Source: CAMCVE01 sp039920645
Lineage (GTDB): Bacteria > Bdellovibrionota > UBA2428
DNA length: 5,209 nt
Reading direction: 5' to 3'
Assembly (NCBI GenBank): GCA_039920645.1
Contig: JBDSDI010000034.1
Span: 1-5,209 of the forward strand
The notes under the pieces are model-generated. The model was not told where the DNA came from. It ran no database searches and worked only from the letters and a program-made list of their open reading frames with translations. This document shows positions 1 to 5,209 of this stretch, in pieces; positions within the stretch are counted from its first letter, which is position 1, and each line of letters starts with the position of its first letter. The translations under genes and the position numbers were made by a program.

Positions 1-717
1 CAACGCGTAGCGATCGAAGGCCGCGACAGGAGTCTGTTTAAACTGCGCAAGGTCGCTCCCCGCGCTGTACTCTTCGCTAACATTGGAGCTGTCCAGCTCA
101 ACTGCGGCGTCAACATCGACGACTGCGAATGGCTCGTGGAACAACTCGAAGCGAACGCGCTTATTCTTCATGCCAATCCTCTTCAGGAAGCGATCCAAAA
201 AGAAGGCGATCGCGATTTCCGCGGTCTCTGGAATAAAATCGCGGAGCTCAAAAACCGTCTCTCGGTTCCTCTTATTCTCAAAGAAACCGGTTGTGGACTC
301 GACGAAACATCGTGTCGTCGCGCGATCGATGCGGGTATCGATGCTCTCGATAGCGCAGGACTCGGCGGCACGCACTGGGGATTTATCGAAGGCCTCCGTA
401 GCCCCGAGCGTCGCGAACTCGGCGAGATCTTCCGCGATTGGGGCATTCCCAGCGTCGAGTCGTTGCGAATCTGCGTCCGCGAATCACAAGGACGAGTTCC
501 CGTCGTGGCTTCGGGCGGTTTGCGATCAGGTCTCGATGTCGCAAAAGCGCTCTGGATGGGCGCGAGCCTCGGCGGAATGGCTTTGCCCTTTCTCGATGCC
601 GCCACCCAAGGCGAGAACGAACTCAATACCTTTTACACTCTTCATGAAGAGGCGCTACGGATCGCGCTCTTCTGTACTGGATTCAAATCTCTAGGGGAGC
701 TCAAGCAGCACTCATGA
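1..717 (+). CDS. fni: Type 2 isopentenyl-diphosphate delta-isomerase (FMN-dependent), 5'-truncated by window edge
   Basis: This enzyme interconverts IPP and DMAPP in the cytoplasm using reduced FMN and Mg2+. The frame is open from base 1 and 238 codons are visible. Against a usual family length of about 330-350 residues, roughly the first 95 are missing, and the visible part begins at the QR of the family's GSQR motif. Numbering from the first visible codon, the sequence shows FANIGAVQL (25-33), HANPLQE (57-63, the conserved N-P-x-Q-E whose Gln and Glu serve catalysis and Mg2+ binding in the family), QKEGD (66-70), KETGCG (94-99), GLGGTHWGFIE (120-130), DWGIPS (146-151), and the FMN-phosphate-binding stretch ASGGLRSGLDVAKAL (170-184). 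No frameshift is seen. The stop overlaps the mvaA start as ATGA. The MVA neighbours support the isomerase call over other FMN TIM-barrel enzymes. The true start lies outside the window; ATG/GTG codons inside are internal. Confidence 0.95.
   Translation, partial: QRVAIEGRDRSLFKLRKVAPRAVLFANIGAVQLNCGVNIDDCEWLVEQLEANALILHANPLQEAIQKEGDRDFRGLWNKIAELKNRLSVPLILKETGCGLDETSCRRAIDAGIDALDSAGLGGTHWGFIEGLRSPERRELGEIFRDWGIPSVESLRICVRESQGRVPVVASGGLRSGLDVAKALWMGASLGGMALPFLDAATQGENELNTFYTLHEEALRIALFCTGFKSLGELKQHS
693..699 (+). promoter_or_regulatory. Shine-Dalgarno-like AGGGGAG ahead of mvaA, inside fni
   Basis: AGGGGAG lies in the last codons of fni, 14 nt before the mvaA ATG. That spacing is longer than optimal. 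Because the ATG overlaps the fni stop as ATGA, re-initiation by ribosomes finishing fni is probably more important than this site. Confidence 0.4.
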
Positions 718-2048
718 CGAACAAAACTCGCGACACGTCTCTTCTCTCGGGATTCTACAAACTCAGCCATGCGGCTCGCCTCGAAAAAATTGCCGGTGTT
801 TTCGATCTGCGTCCCGAAGCGATCGCCCTTCTTGAAAAAGAATCGTCCCTTCCCCACCACCTTTCCGATCTCTTCGTGGAAAACTCACTGGGACATTTCT
901 CGCTCCCGCTGGGACTCGTGACCAACGTTACGATCAACGGCGAGGAAAGCGCGGTGCCTTTCGCGGTCGAGGAGAGTTCCGTAGTCGCGGCGGCGAGTAA
1001 TGCCGCGAAGTGGGTCCGTCAAAGTGGAGGCTTCACCGCGGAAGTTCTCGGATCGCTCATGATTGGACAAATACAGATTCTGGACGTCTTACCCTCCGCC
1101 ATGACCGAAGTCATGGCTCGTATCCTTGCCGAAAAAGAAGCTCTCGTCGCCAAGGCGAACGAGGTCCATCCGCGTCTTCTTCAACGCGGAGGCGGCGTGC
1201 GCGATATCGAAGTGCGCAGCTTCCCCCACGCAGAAATTCCCTTTCTCGTAGTGCACGTACTTCTCGATACGCGCGAAGCGATGGGCGCAAATCTAGTGAA
1301 CACGGTTTGCGAGCGACTCGCTCCCGAAATTCAAATCCTGTCGCAAGGCCGCATCGGACTTCGGATCCTCAGCAACTACGCCGACCGCAGACTTTTCAAA
1401 GTCAGCTGCCGCGTCAACCCTAAGTACATCGCTCTCAATGATAGCGAGAATTCGCTGACGGGCCCCGAAGTTGCACAACGCATTGTCGAAGCCTATGTCT
1501 TCGCGAAATATGATCCTTACCGCGCAGCGACTCACAACAAGGGCATTATGAACGGCGTCGACCCGGTTGTGATCGCCACTGGTAATGACTGGAGAGCGGT
1601 CGAGGCGGGCGTACACGCGTATGCCGCGCGCTCGGGCCGCTACGAAAGCCTGAGCCGCTGGTCGATCGACGCCGACGGAATGCTCGTCGGCGAACTTACG
1701 TTGCCGTTGCAACTGGGCACTGTGGGCGGCGTCACGCGCCTCCATCCTCTCGCGCAACTTTCGCTGCAAATTCTGGGCAATCCCAGCTCCGACGAACTCG
1801 GAATGATTGTGGCCTCGACCGGACTCGCTTCGAACCTCGCGGCGCTGCGCGCGTTGACCACCACCGGCATCCAAGCCGGTCATATGAAACTCCACGCGAA
1901 AAATCTCGCGCTCGCTGCCGGTGCCGAGGGTGCCGCGATCGAAGAAGTCGCTTCCGAAATGGTGAGATCCAAGAACGTTTCCTCGATGGAAGCCGAACGT
2001 CTCGTTTCATCGAGACGAGATATTGCCGGCACCGAAACATCGATCTAA
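714..2048 (+). CDS. mvaA: Class II hydroxymethylglutaryl-CoA reductase
   Basis: This cytoplasmic enzyme makes mevalonate from HMG-CoA (the family does so by two NAD(P)H reductions), the committed step of the pathway. The 444 residues match the length of soluble class II enzymes; there is no membrane anchor. The N-terminus (GFYKLSHAARLEKI, 13-26) aligns with what I recall of Pseudomonas mevalonii HMGR, supporting the ATG at 714. Motifs in order: ENSLG (56-60, the ENVIG position), FAVEESSVVAAASNAAK (83-99) with catalytic Glu87, REAMGANLVNT (187-197), RILSNYADRRL (217-227), HNKGIMNGVDP (274-284) with catalytic Lys276, ATGNDWRAVEAG (288-299) with catalytic Asp292, HPLAQLSLQILG (344-355), and GHMKLHAKNLAL (389-400) with catalytic His390. 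Lys-Asp-His spacings of 16 and 98 equal those of P. mevalonii (K267, D283, H381). One oddity is Glu188 where the usual motif is DAMGxN. Cofactor preference (NADH or NADPH) cannot be read with confidence. Confidence 0.97.
   Translation: MTNKTRDTSLLSGFYKLSHAARLEKIAGVFDLRPEAIALLEKESSLPHHLSDLFVENSLGHFSLPLGLVTNVTINGEESAVPFAVEESSVVAAASNAAKWVRQSGGFTAEVLGSLMIGQIQILDVLPSAMTEVMARILAEKEALVAKANEVHPRLLQRGGGVRDIEVRSFPHAEIPFLVVHVLLDTREAMGANLVNTVCERLAPEIQILSQGRIGLRILSNYADRRLFKVSCRVNPKYIALNDSENSLTGPEVAQRIVEAYVFAKYDPYRAATHNKGIMNGVDPVVIATGNDWRAVEAGVHAYAARSGRYESLSRWSIDADGMLVGELTLPLQLGTVGGVTRLHPLAQLSLQILGNPSSDELGMIVASTGLASNLAALRALTTTGIQAGHMKLHAKNLALAAGAEGAAIEEVASEMVRSKNVSSMEAERLVSSRRDIAGTETSI
1998..2017 (+). other. 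Short perfect inverted repeat (7-bp stem, 6-nt loop) near the mvaA 3' end
   Basis: CGTCTCG (1998-2004) and CGAGACG (2011-2017) are exact reverse complements around the loop TTTCAT. The hairpin lies inside mvaA, about 30 nt before its stop and 40 nt before the mvaK2 start. No T-tract follows, so it is not an intrinsic terminator. It could be a local mRNA structure or a chance result of codon choice. Confidence 0.3.
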
Positions 2049-2050
2049 GG
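2047..2050 (+). promoter_or_regulatory. Ribosome binding site of mvaK2 overlapping the mvaA stop codon
   Basis: AAGG begins inside the TAA stop of mvaA and sits 7 nt before the ATG at 2058. A second AGG at 2053-2055 is too close to the ATG to serve. The site supports the chosen start and suggests coupling to mvaA termination. Confidence 0.5.
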
Positions 2051-2057
2051 CCAGGTC

Positions 2058-3011
2058 ATGAGACTCGTCGCTTCAGCTCCAGGGAAAGTCGTTCTCTTCG
2101 GGGAATGGGCCGTGCTTGAAGGCGGGCCGGGCGTCGCGATCGGAGTGCCACCGCGTTTGAGCGTTTCATGGCGGATGCCTTCCGAGAAACGCGATGACGC
2201 CACGCTCGTGATTCGCGGTGATTCGCAGATGGCTTTATGGGACCCGAACACGCCTTCGGAGAAACAATCTCAAATTCCCAAATTCCTCCAGAAAACGGTG
2301 AAGCTCGTCGAGTCGCTTATGCTTCTCGATACGGTCGCGGAAAAAGCTTTGCGAAGCGGGGGCGAGCTTCGCATCGAACGCGGATGGAAAATTGAGGAAG
2401 GTCTGGGATCCAGCAGTGCGATCGTCGCAGCTCTACTGGAGATCGTTTCGCCCGACCGCGAACGCGTGGAGAAGTGGCATCTTGGGCGCGAAACCATCCG
2501 TCGCGCTCAAGGCGGGATGGCTTCGGGTCTCGACCTGGCGGCGCAACTCCGCGGGGCGGCCGTAAGTCTCGTGCAGGATCGTCCTCGCCCTCTCAACCTC
2601 GATATCCCGGGGGAACTGATGTTTCTCCATGGCGGCGAAAAAGCGGATACCGCGGAGTTCTTGAAGGAGAATCGCGTCCCTCGCGAGGCGCGTCTTCAAC
2701 TCGGGAAAAGCTGCGAAAAGTTTTTGGAAAAACGAGATTGGGTCGCGGCCATCGACGAGCACGCGCGCATTCTTGCCGAACATGACGTCTGGCCTCCGGC
2801 GCTTCGCGACCTCCGACGCGAGTGGTTAGGTAGCGGGCTCGTGCGGGCCATGAAAAGTTGCGGCGCCGGCGGCGGAGACACGTGGATACTGTGGAGCCCG
2901 ACCGAGAAACAAGCGGCCTTGCAGGCCGATGCGACTTCGCGCGGCTATCGGCTCAAGCGCGTGGAAGTTGCGACTGAGGGAAGTCGCCGCGAAAAGGAGA
3001 CCCCGCAATGA
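2058..3011 (+). CDS. mvaK2: Phosphomevalonate kinase, GHMP superfamily (ERG8-type)
   Basis: The enzyme phosphorylates 5-phosphomevalonate to 5-diphosphomevalonate with ATP in the cytoplasm. The 317-residue protein has all the GHMP kinase landmarks: an N-terminal APGKVVLFGEWAVLEGGPG (7-25), the ATP-binding loop EEGLGSSSA (113-121), QGGMASGLDLAAQLRG (151-166) with the SGxD aspartate at 159, GGEKADTAEFL (192-202), and a C-terminal CGAGGGDTW (268-276). The GAGGGD motif and the QGxxSGxDVA-like segment separate phosphomevalonate kinases from mevalonate kinases, which carry GEHAV and E...HGxxSGxD, as in the gene at 4619. It is slightly shorter than the 330-360 residues usual in Firmicutes. GEW replaces the more frequent GEY. 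The last four bases overlap mvaD as ATGA. The remaining doubt is which of the two GHMP kinases of this operon does which step; motifs and the presence of a separate MK-like gene favour this call. Confidence 0.88.
   Translation: MRLVASAPGKVVLFGEWAVLEGGPGVAIGVPPRLSVSWRMPSEKRDDATLVIRGDSQMALWDPNTPSEKQSQIPKFLQKTVKLVESLMLLDTVAEKALRSGGELRIERGWKIEEGLGSSSAIVAALLEIVSPDRERVEKWHLGRETIRRAQGGMASGLDLAAQLRGAAVSLVQDRPRPLNLDIPGELMFLHGGEKADTAEFLKENRVPREARLQLGKSCEKFLEKRDWVAAIDEHARILAEHDVWPPALRDLRREWLGSGLVRAMKSCGAGGGDTWILWSPTEKQAALQADATSRGYRLKRVEVATEGSRREKETPQ
2995..2999 (+). promoter_or_regulatory. Strong ribosome binding site of mvaD within the mvaK2 3' end
   Basis: AGGAG with an 8-nt spacer to the ATG at 3008 is the best Shine-Dalgarno match in the window. 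It fixes the mvaD start and adds independent initiation on top of the ATGA coupling to mvaK2. Confidence 0.7.
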
Positions 3012-3979
3012 TTCGGGTCGTCGCCAGTCCAAATATTGCGTTCATTAAATACTGGGGCAAGGAAGTTTCGCAAGATCCCTCGCGTGTGAACTGGGCACTC
3101 AATCCTTCGCTGAGTCTCACCCTTTCGAAAGCCCAAACGATCACTGAACTTGAATTCAAAGAACTGGGTCAGGACGAAGTCGTCATCGATCGAAAGATCG
3201 CCAGCGAAAAGGATCGCGAAAAAATTCGACGCCATATGGAGCGCATTTGCCGCGCGATGGGCCACGATGCCCCTCGCGCCTTCCGCTACAACTCCGAAAA
3301 TAATTTTCCGATGGCAGCGGGGATCGCGTCCTCCGCTTCGGCCTTTGCGGCGCTTACTTGGGCCACACTCGGCTGCCTCCTCGGGCGCTCTCAAGCCGAG
3401 GCGTGGATCGGCGCGAATCTCCGACATGTCAGTGAATTCTGCCGTTGGGGATCCGGATCGGCCTGTCGTTCCGTTGCGGGCCCTTACATGCTGTGGCGCA
3501 ACGAAGCCGCATCAGCCCGCGACTTCCCCCTGAAACTTAGAGACACGGTGATTATTCTCTCGCGCGCCGAGAAGAAAGTCTCGAGCCGCGACGGTCACGA
3601 GGCCGCGCTTTCGAGTCCCTTGTTGGCCACACGCCTCGAAGGAGTTGAGGAGCGTTTGACGCGTATGACCCGCGCTCTTCACGACAAAGACCTGGTCAGC
3701 TTCGGAAAGCTCCTCGAAGAGGAGGCGCTCGAGATGCACGAGGTCGCTCGCCACGGCAGGCCTCGGGTCGAATACTGGAGTGAGAACACGCGACGCGTAT
3801 TATCGGCACTTCAGGCCATGACGAATCGGGATTTCTATTTTACTCTTGATGCCGGACCGAACGTGCACGTCATCTCCGAAAGAGACGTCACAAAAGAGCT
3901 TCGAGCGATGCTCACGCAAGTGGGAGTCGTCGCCGAACTCTGGGAGGATGAAAGTGGCCGCAGCCCTCGATATCTCTAA
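3008..3979 (+). CDS. mvaD: Diphosphomevalonate decarboxylase
   Basis: The enzyme performs ATP-dependent decarboxylation of 5-diphosphomevalonate to IPP, CO2, ADP and phosphate. The 323 residues match the bacterial family length. Visible motifs: SPNIAFIKYWGK (7-18), with the family's substrate/ATP-contacting lysines at 14 and 18; NPSLSLTLS (32-40); PMAAGIASSASAFAAL (101-116), the ATP-binding GHMP loop; RWGSGSACRS (146-155), with the phosphate-binding serines and conserved Arg154; and TLDAGPNVHVI (279-289), whose Asp281 corresponds to the catalytic aspartate (D302 in yeast). The NPSLS form, in place of the NSSxS of eukaryotes and Firmicutes, resembles what I recall from Bacteroidota and Bdellovibrio-like enzymes. 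The first four bases overlap the mvaK2 stop. The last 26 bases overlap the start of the next gene. No key residue is missing. Confidence 0.96.
   Translation: MIRVVASPNIAFIKYWGKEVSQDPSRVNWALNPSLSLTLSKAQTITELEFKELGQDEVVIDRKIASEKDREKIRRHMERICRAMGHDAPRAFRYNSENNFPMAAGIASSASAFAALTWATLGCLLGRSQAEAWIGANLRHVSEFCRWGSGSACRSVAGPYMLWRNEAASARDFPLKLRDTVIILSRAEKKVSSRDGHEAALSSPLLATRLEGVEERLTRMTRALHDKDLVSFGKLLEEEALEMHEVARHGRPRVEYWSENTRRVLSALQAMTNRDFYFTLDAGPNVHVISERDVTKELRAMLTQVGVVAELWEDESGRSPRYL
3942..3947 (+). promoter_or_regulatory. Ribosome binding site deciding a GTG start for the membrane protein gene
   Basis: GGGAGG lies 6 nt before a GTG at 3954 but directly abuts an in-frame ATG at 3948, leaving no spacer for that ATG. 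The spacing therefore selects GTG 3954. The site lies inside the mvaD coding region. Confidence 0.6.
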
Positions 3980-4610
3980 AGAGACGACCCTTCGCGAATA
4001 CGGAGCCAAGCTTGTCTTCGCTTTAGTGACCCTTGCATTCCTTTGGAGCTCTGGCGGAAGCGACGGTCAAATCTTTTGGTCGCGCCAGCCGGCTCTCTTC
4101 GTCGTGACGCTCGTAACTGTTTTGGCGTGGGCGCGCCTAATGTCTCCCACTATCTGGGCCGCGATCATTGGAAAGCCCACTTCGGACGAACTTATTTTCG
4201 CTCTAAAATGGGGAACAGGGTGCGCTCTTCTTGCGGGAGGTATTCTCACGGTTGCCGTTCTCCTGATTCCGAACTCGCCATGGGTGTCCTGGGACTTCCT
4301 GAAAACCTACTCGGTCACTCAAGGTCTTGTAGGCCTTCCCTTCGTGCTCGCCAGCTCTTACGTCATCGAGTTCTTCATGAGAGGCTACCTCTCCGACAGT
4401 TGGGGAAAAGGTAGCGTGGCTTTCCTCGAATCAGTGACGATCGCGGTTGGACTCCAGCATTTTCTTCCCTTCGCTTTCTTGCTCCCGCTTATTTTCGTCT
4501 GCCTTCGCCTCACGAAAACGAAGAATCTTCGAGCCGCGGCGCTCACGCGCGTTGTTTGCACGCTGCTCGTCATTCTTTTTGCGAGCCTGGTCACGTCCCG
4601 TTCGGCCTGA
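3954..4610 (+). CDS. Polytopic membrane protein resembling a degenerate CPBP/Rce1-family protein
   Basis: From the GTG at 3954 the protein has 218 residues, with about six or seven hydrophobic segments (roughly 18-31, 46-62, 82-105, 121-141, 156-168, 170-185 and 194-214), so it should be an inner-membrane protein without a cleavable signal. The C-terminal half follows the CPBP intramembrane protease layout. YVIEFFMRGYL (136-146) aligns with EExxFRGxL, keeping Glu139 and Arg143 but losing the first Glu. VGLQH (165-169) aligns with FxxxH, keeping His169. NLRAAALTRVVCT (191-203) aligns with the third-motif region around sLwapillHalfN, with Arg199 where the metal-ligand His should be. This is my alignment by eye, not a domain search. 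If correct, the protein is probably not an active protease. It overlaps mvaD by 26 nt and ends 8 nt before mvaK1, so it is co-expressed with the pathway. Its function is unknown; a plain uncharacterised membrane protein is the alternative. The ATG at 3948 would add two residues. Confidence 0.6.
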   Translation: MAAALDISKETTLREYGAKLVFALVTLAFLWSSGGSDGQIFWSRQPALFVVTLVTVLAWARLMSPTIWAAIIGKPTSDELIFALKWGTGCALLAGGILTVAVLLIPNSPWVSWDFLKTYSVTQGLVGLPFVLASSYVIEFFMRGYLSDSWGKGSVAFLESVTIAVGLQHFLPFAFLLPLIFVCLRLTKTKNLRAAALTRVVCTLLVILFASLVTSRSA

Positions 4611-4612
4611 GG
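4609..4612 (+). promoter_or_regulatory. Ribosome binding site of the mevalonate kinase gene
   Basis: GAGG begins inside the TGA stop of the preceding membrane protein gene and sits 6 nt before the ATG at 4619. It supports that start and suggests coupling. Confidence 0.5.
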
Positions 4613-4618
4613 CCCGCG

Positions 4619-5209
4619 ATGCACCCGCGTTCGTCCGATGCCTGCGCGAAGTTTATCGTCAGCGGCGAGCATGCCGTTCTCGCGGGAGCCCCTTGCCTCG
4701 TCTATCCCCTCAAAAGCGCGCGGCTCCATCTGGAACTGAGCTCCTCACCGGAGTTCGTCGCGGAGTTGAATGGCCGTAGGCTCGGCACGGAACTTTCCGA
4801 GAAGATCTTCGACGCCGCGCTTTTGGCCGGACTGGAAAGAACTTCACTCGATCACTCCCATTTGAAAATCCAAACATCCATTCCTCTGGCCTCGGGCCTC
4901 GGATCTTCGGCTGCCCTCTGCGTGGCGCTGGCGCGCCTCCTGCCTTCGAAGCCTCAAGATACCGATATCTTCGCAGCGGCCCTCAAGGCGGAAGGACTTT
5001 TCCATGGTCGCTCCTCGGGCGCCGATCCGGCCGCAGTCTGCGCGGGACACCCCATTCTCTACCGTATGAGCGGCCGACGCGCCGACCCCTTCCAGGCTGC
5101 CGCCAACGCTCCCTACGCATGGGTACTTCGGCACTCGGGGACCGAACGCGCGACGTCCGCCGTCATCTCCGATCTCGGTGCCAAAGATGCAGCCATGCCC
5201 GATCTGATC
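4619..5209 (+). CDS. mvaK1: Mevalonate kinase, GHMP superfamily, 3'-truncated by window edge
   Basis: The enzyme phosphorylates mevalonate to 5-phosphomevalonate with ATP in the cytoplasm. The frame is open from the ATG at 4619 to the window end, giving 197 codons of an expected 300 or so; the C-terminal GHMP domain is missing. Visible motifs: AKFIVSGEHAVLAGAP (10-25) with the conserved GEHAV, the ATP-binding loop PLASGLGSSAAL (89-100), and AEGLFHGRSSGADPAAV (124-140). In this last motif Glu125 (Mg2+) and Asp136 (proposed catalytic base) match the E...HGxPSGxD pattern of mevalonate kinases. The N-terminal PGK common in the superfamily is reduced to CAK with the lysine kept, and the proline of HGxPSG is Ser132 here. 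GEHAV and the E/HG/SGxD motif favour mevalonate kinase over phosphomevalonate kinase, and a separate ERG8-like gene upstream agrees. HMG-CoA synthase may follow downstream, outside the view. Confidence 0.9.
   Translation, partial: MHPRSSDACAKFIVSGEHAVLAGAPCLVYPLKSARLHLELSSSPEFVAELNGRRLGTELSEKIFDAALLAGLERTSLDHSHLKIQTSIPLASGLGSSAALCVALARLLPSKPQDTDIFAAALKAEGLFHGRSSGADPAAVCAGHPILYRMSGRRADPFQAAANAPYAWVLRHSGTERATSAVISDLGAKDAAMPDLI

Noticed and set aside
83..694. Long plus-strand open frame (about 203 codons) overlapping fni in another frame
   Set aside because: The translation is Ser/Arg-rich with no motif, and the overlapping frame encodes a clear IDI-2 with conserved motifs; it is a shadow of a GC-biased gene.
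1293..1895. 200-codon minus-strand open frame opposite mvaA
   Set aside because: It lies opposite the catalytic motifs of HMG-CoA reductase, has low-complexity Arg/Ala-rich content and no recognisable family, so it is an antisense shadow.
2914..2928. Inverted repeat CGGCCT-TGC-AGGCCG as a possible terminator
   Set aside because: It lies within mvaK2 codons, has no T-tract, and short GC-rich palindromes are expected by chance here.
2945..3427. 160-codon minus-strand open frame spanning the mvaK2/mvaD junction
   Set aside because: It is antisense to two well-supported genes and no domain is recognised.
3846..3953. Upstream ATG extension of the membrane protein, adding about 36 residues
   Set aside because: It would overlap mvaD by 134 nt, runs antiphase through the conserved DAGPNVH region, and yields a polar, unconserved-looking N-terminus without a ribosome site.
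4447..4779. Plus-strand open frame crossing the membrane protein/mvaK1 junction
   Set aside because: It is out of frame with both real genes and Arg/Ser-rich; the mvaK1 start has its own ribosome site and motifs.
4844..5134. Minus-strand open frame opposite mvaK1
   Set aside because: The plus strand encodes the GLGSSA and HGxxSGxD motifs of mevalonate kinase here; the antisense product is motif-free.
1..5209. Promoters, intrinsic terminators, tRNA/ncRNA genes, insertion sequences, CRISPR
   Set aside because: Coding sequence covers essentially the whole window with gaps of at most 9 nt, and I see no direct-repeat array, terminal inverted repeats, or stem followed by a T-tract.

Overview
The window is one uninterrupted, plus-strand operon for the mevalonate (MVA) route to isoprenoid precursors. 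It cuts both terminal genes. In order it holds: the C-terminal two thirds of a type 2 isopentenyl-diphosphate isomerase (fni/idi-2, 1-717), a complete class II HMG-CoA reductase (mvaA, 714-2048), a complete ERG8-type phosphomevalonate kinase (mvaK2, 2058-3011), a complete diphosphomevalonate decarboxylase (mvaD, 3008-3979), a small polytopic membrane protein that resembles a degenerate CPBP/Rce1-family protein (3954-4610), and the N-terminal part of a mevalonate kinase (mvaK1, 4619 to the window end).

The genes work as a chain. MvaA reduces HMG-CoA to mevalonate. MvaK1 and MvaK2 phosphorylate it twice. MvaD makes isopentenyl diphosphate (IPP), and Fni interconverts IPP and DMAPP. HMG-CoA synthase and acetoacetyl-CoA thiolase are not in the window and may lie outside it. 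The packing is extreme: two ATGA stop/start overlaps (714-717 and 3008-3011), one 26-nt overlap (3954-3979), and gaps of only 9 and 8 nt. This implies one polycistronic, translationally coupled mRNA. I see no promoter, terminator, RNA gene, mobile element, repeat array or CRISPR, and no non-coding stretch longer than 9 nt.

The organism is a bacterium of moderately high GC. Class II HMGR with type 2 IDI points to a bacterial MVA operon. The DNA has no low-GC Firmicute look, and the MvaD carries an N-terminal NPSLS motif as I recall it from Bacteroidota and Bdellovibrio-like forms. My best guess is a Gram-negative predatory or deltaproteobacterial-type lineage such as Bdellovibrionota. That is inference, not shown by the sequence.

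The least expected element is the membrane protein between mvaD and mvaK1. Its arrangement fits the prenyl-protease-like CPBP family, but most of the metal-ligand residues appear to be lost.
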